Positions 5,117 to 5,228 of a DNA stretch of 5,228 nucleotides are shown one piece after another. The stretch comes from an uncultured Lachnospiraceae bacterium (GTDB lineage Bacteria > Bacillota > Clostridia > Lachnospirales > Lachnospiraceae). Location of the stretch: positions 1-5,228 of the forward strand of contig CAKRJM010000143.1 of assembly GCA_934351765.1 (NCBI GenBank). The letters are read 5' to 3'. Below the pieces are notes generated by a model. It saw only the letters and a list, made by a program, of their open reading frames with translations. It was not told where the DNA came from and searched no databases. Both the position numbers and the translations under genes were made by a program. The first letter of the stretch is position 1. Each line of letters starts with the position of its first letter.

Positions 5117-5133
5117 CCGCCGCCCGGCGGCGG
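5117..5133 (-). other. GC-rich hairpin beside the ribosome binding site of the membrane protein gene
   Basis: On the minus strand 17 bases form a perfect 7-bp all-GC stem with a 3-base loop (CCGCCGC / GCGGCGG). It ends 3 bases before the GGAG at 5113-5110. There is no T-run next to the stem on either strand, so it is a poor terminator. It is more likely a 5' leader structure affecting mRNA stability or ribosome access. It stands out sharply from its AT-rich surroundings. Confidence 0.5.
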
Positions 5134-5141
5134 CATAAATA

Positions 5142-5170
5142 ATTATGAAAGCGTCTTCAATAAATCCGAA
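5142..5170 (-). promoter_or_regulatory. weak candidate promoter for the membrane protein gene
   Basis: The minus strand has a -10 of CATAAT (5147-5142, five of six) with TTCGGA (5170-5165, three of six) 17 bp upstream. Transcription would start near 5135, placing the GC hairpin at the very 5' end of the message. The -35 is poor and overlaps a small hairpin (5162-5176, AAATCC/GGATTT), so the gene may instead be read from a promoter outside the window. Confidence 0.25.
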
Positions 5171-5228
5171 GGATTTCTGGATTAAAAACCGGAACAGGAG
5201 AAGGTTCCCCACTTTCTGGAATTAGTAT

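Noticed and set aside
5191..5208. Possible minus-strand terminator (GGAAC/GTTCC followed by TTTTT)
   Set aside because: The stem is only 5 bp and two unpaired bases separate it from the T-run, too weak to call.
5105..5212. GTG start adding 36 residues to the membrane protein
   Set aside because: There is no Shine-Dalgarno before the GTG, the extra part translates the GC hairpin, and the ATG at 5104 has its own GGAG.
5157..5228. Minus-strand frame open to the right edge, ending at a TGA (5159-5157) after 23 codons
   Set aside because: It could be the C-terminus of an upstream gene, but 23 codons with no recognisable motif cannot be told from chance.

Overview
The window reads as chromosomal DNA of a gut-type Firmicute, most likely a Lachnospiraceae relative within Clostridia. 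The support is moderate GC in the genes and AT-rich spacers, strong AGGAGG-type ribosome binding sites, sigma-A-like promoters, and protein styles I associate with that group (the kinase active-site variants and the FYGQH form of uridine phosphorylase). No mobile-element gene, CRISPR array, tRNA or rRNA is visible.

Layout. Positions 1-293 are an AT-rich control region. It holds a forward promoter for the kinase gene and a probable divergent promoter firing left, towards a gene that would start just outside the window. It also holds two identical 13-bp palindromic sites 168 bp apart, and a further dyad near the left edge. Positions 294-2006 encode a single-chain DhaK-DhaL (dihydroxyacetone kinase type) protein. 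Positions 2007-2195 carry a good promoter immediately followed by an intrinsic terminator. Positions 2196-3665 encode an L-fucose-isomerase-like aldose/ketose isomerase. A 10-bp-stem hairpin without a U-tract separates it from a uridine-phosphorylase-type nucleoside phosphorylase (3778-4560). Positions 4561-4801 lie between convergent genes and contain a purine-rich tandem repeat and a 99-nt imperfect palindrome that can act as a bidirectional terminator. On the minus strand, 5104-4802 encodes a 100-residue protein with two membrane segments, with a GC-rich hairpin just upstream of its ribosome binding site.

How the genes may work together. The isomerase makes a ketose from an aldose. DhaK-type kinases hold a ketone covalently on a histidine and phosphorylate the adjacent hydroxyl. 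The two could therefore form an isomerase-kinase pair yielding a ketose-1-phosphate, with an aldolase encoded elsewhere. The phosphorylase releases pentose-1-phosphate from nucleosides, so all three fit a sugar/nucleoside scavenging theme. This is inference: a terminator separates the kinase from the isomerase, and no transporter or aldolase is present. The most interesting items are the non-canonical kinase active site, the paired operator-like palindromes about 16 helical turns apart, and the promoter-terminator arrangement before the isomerase.
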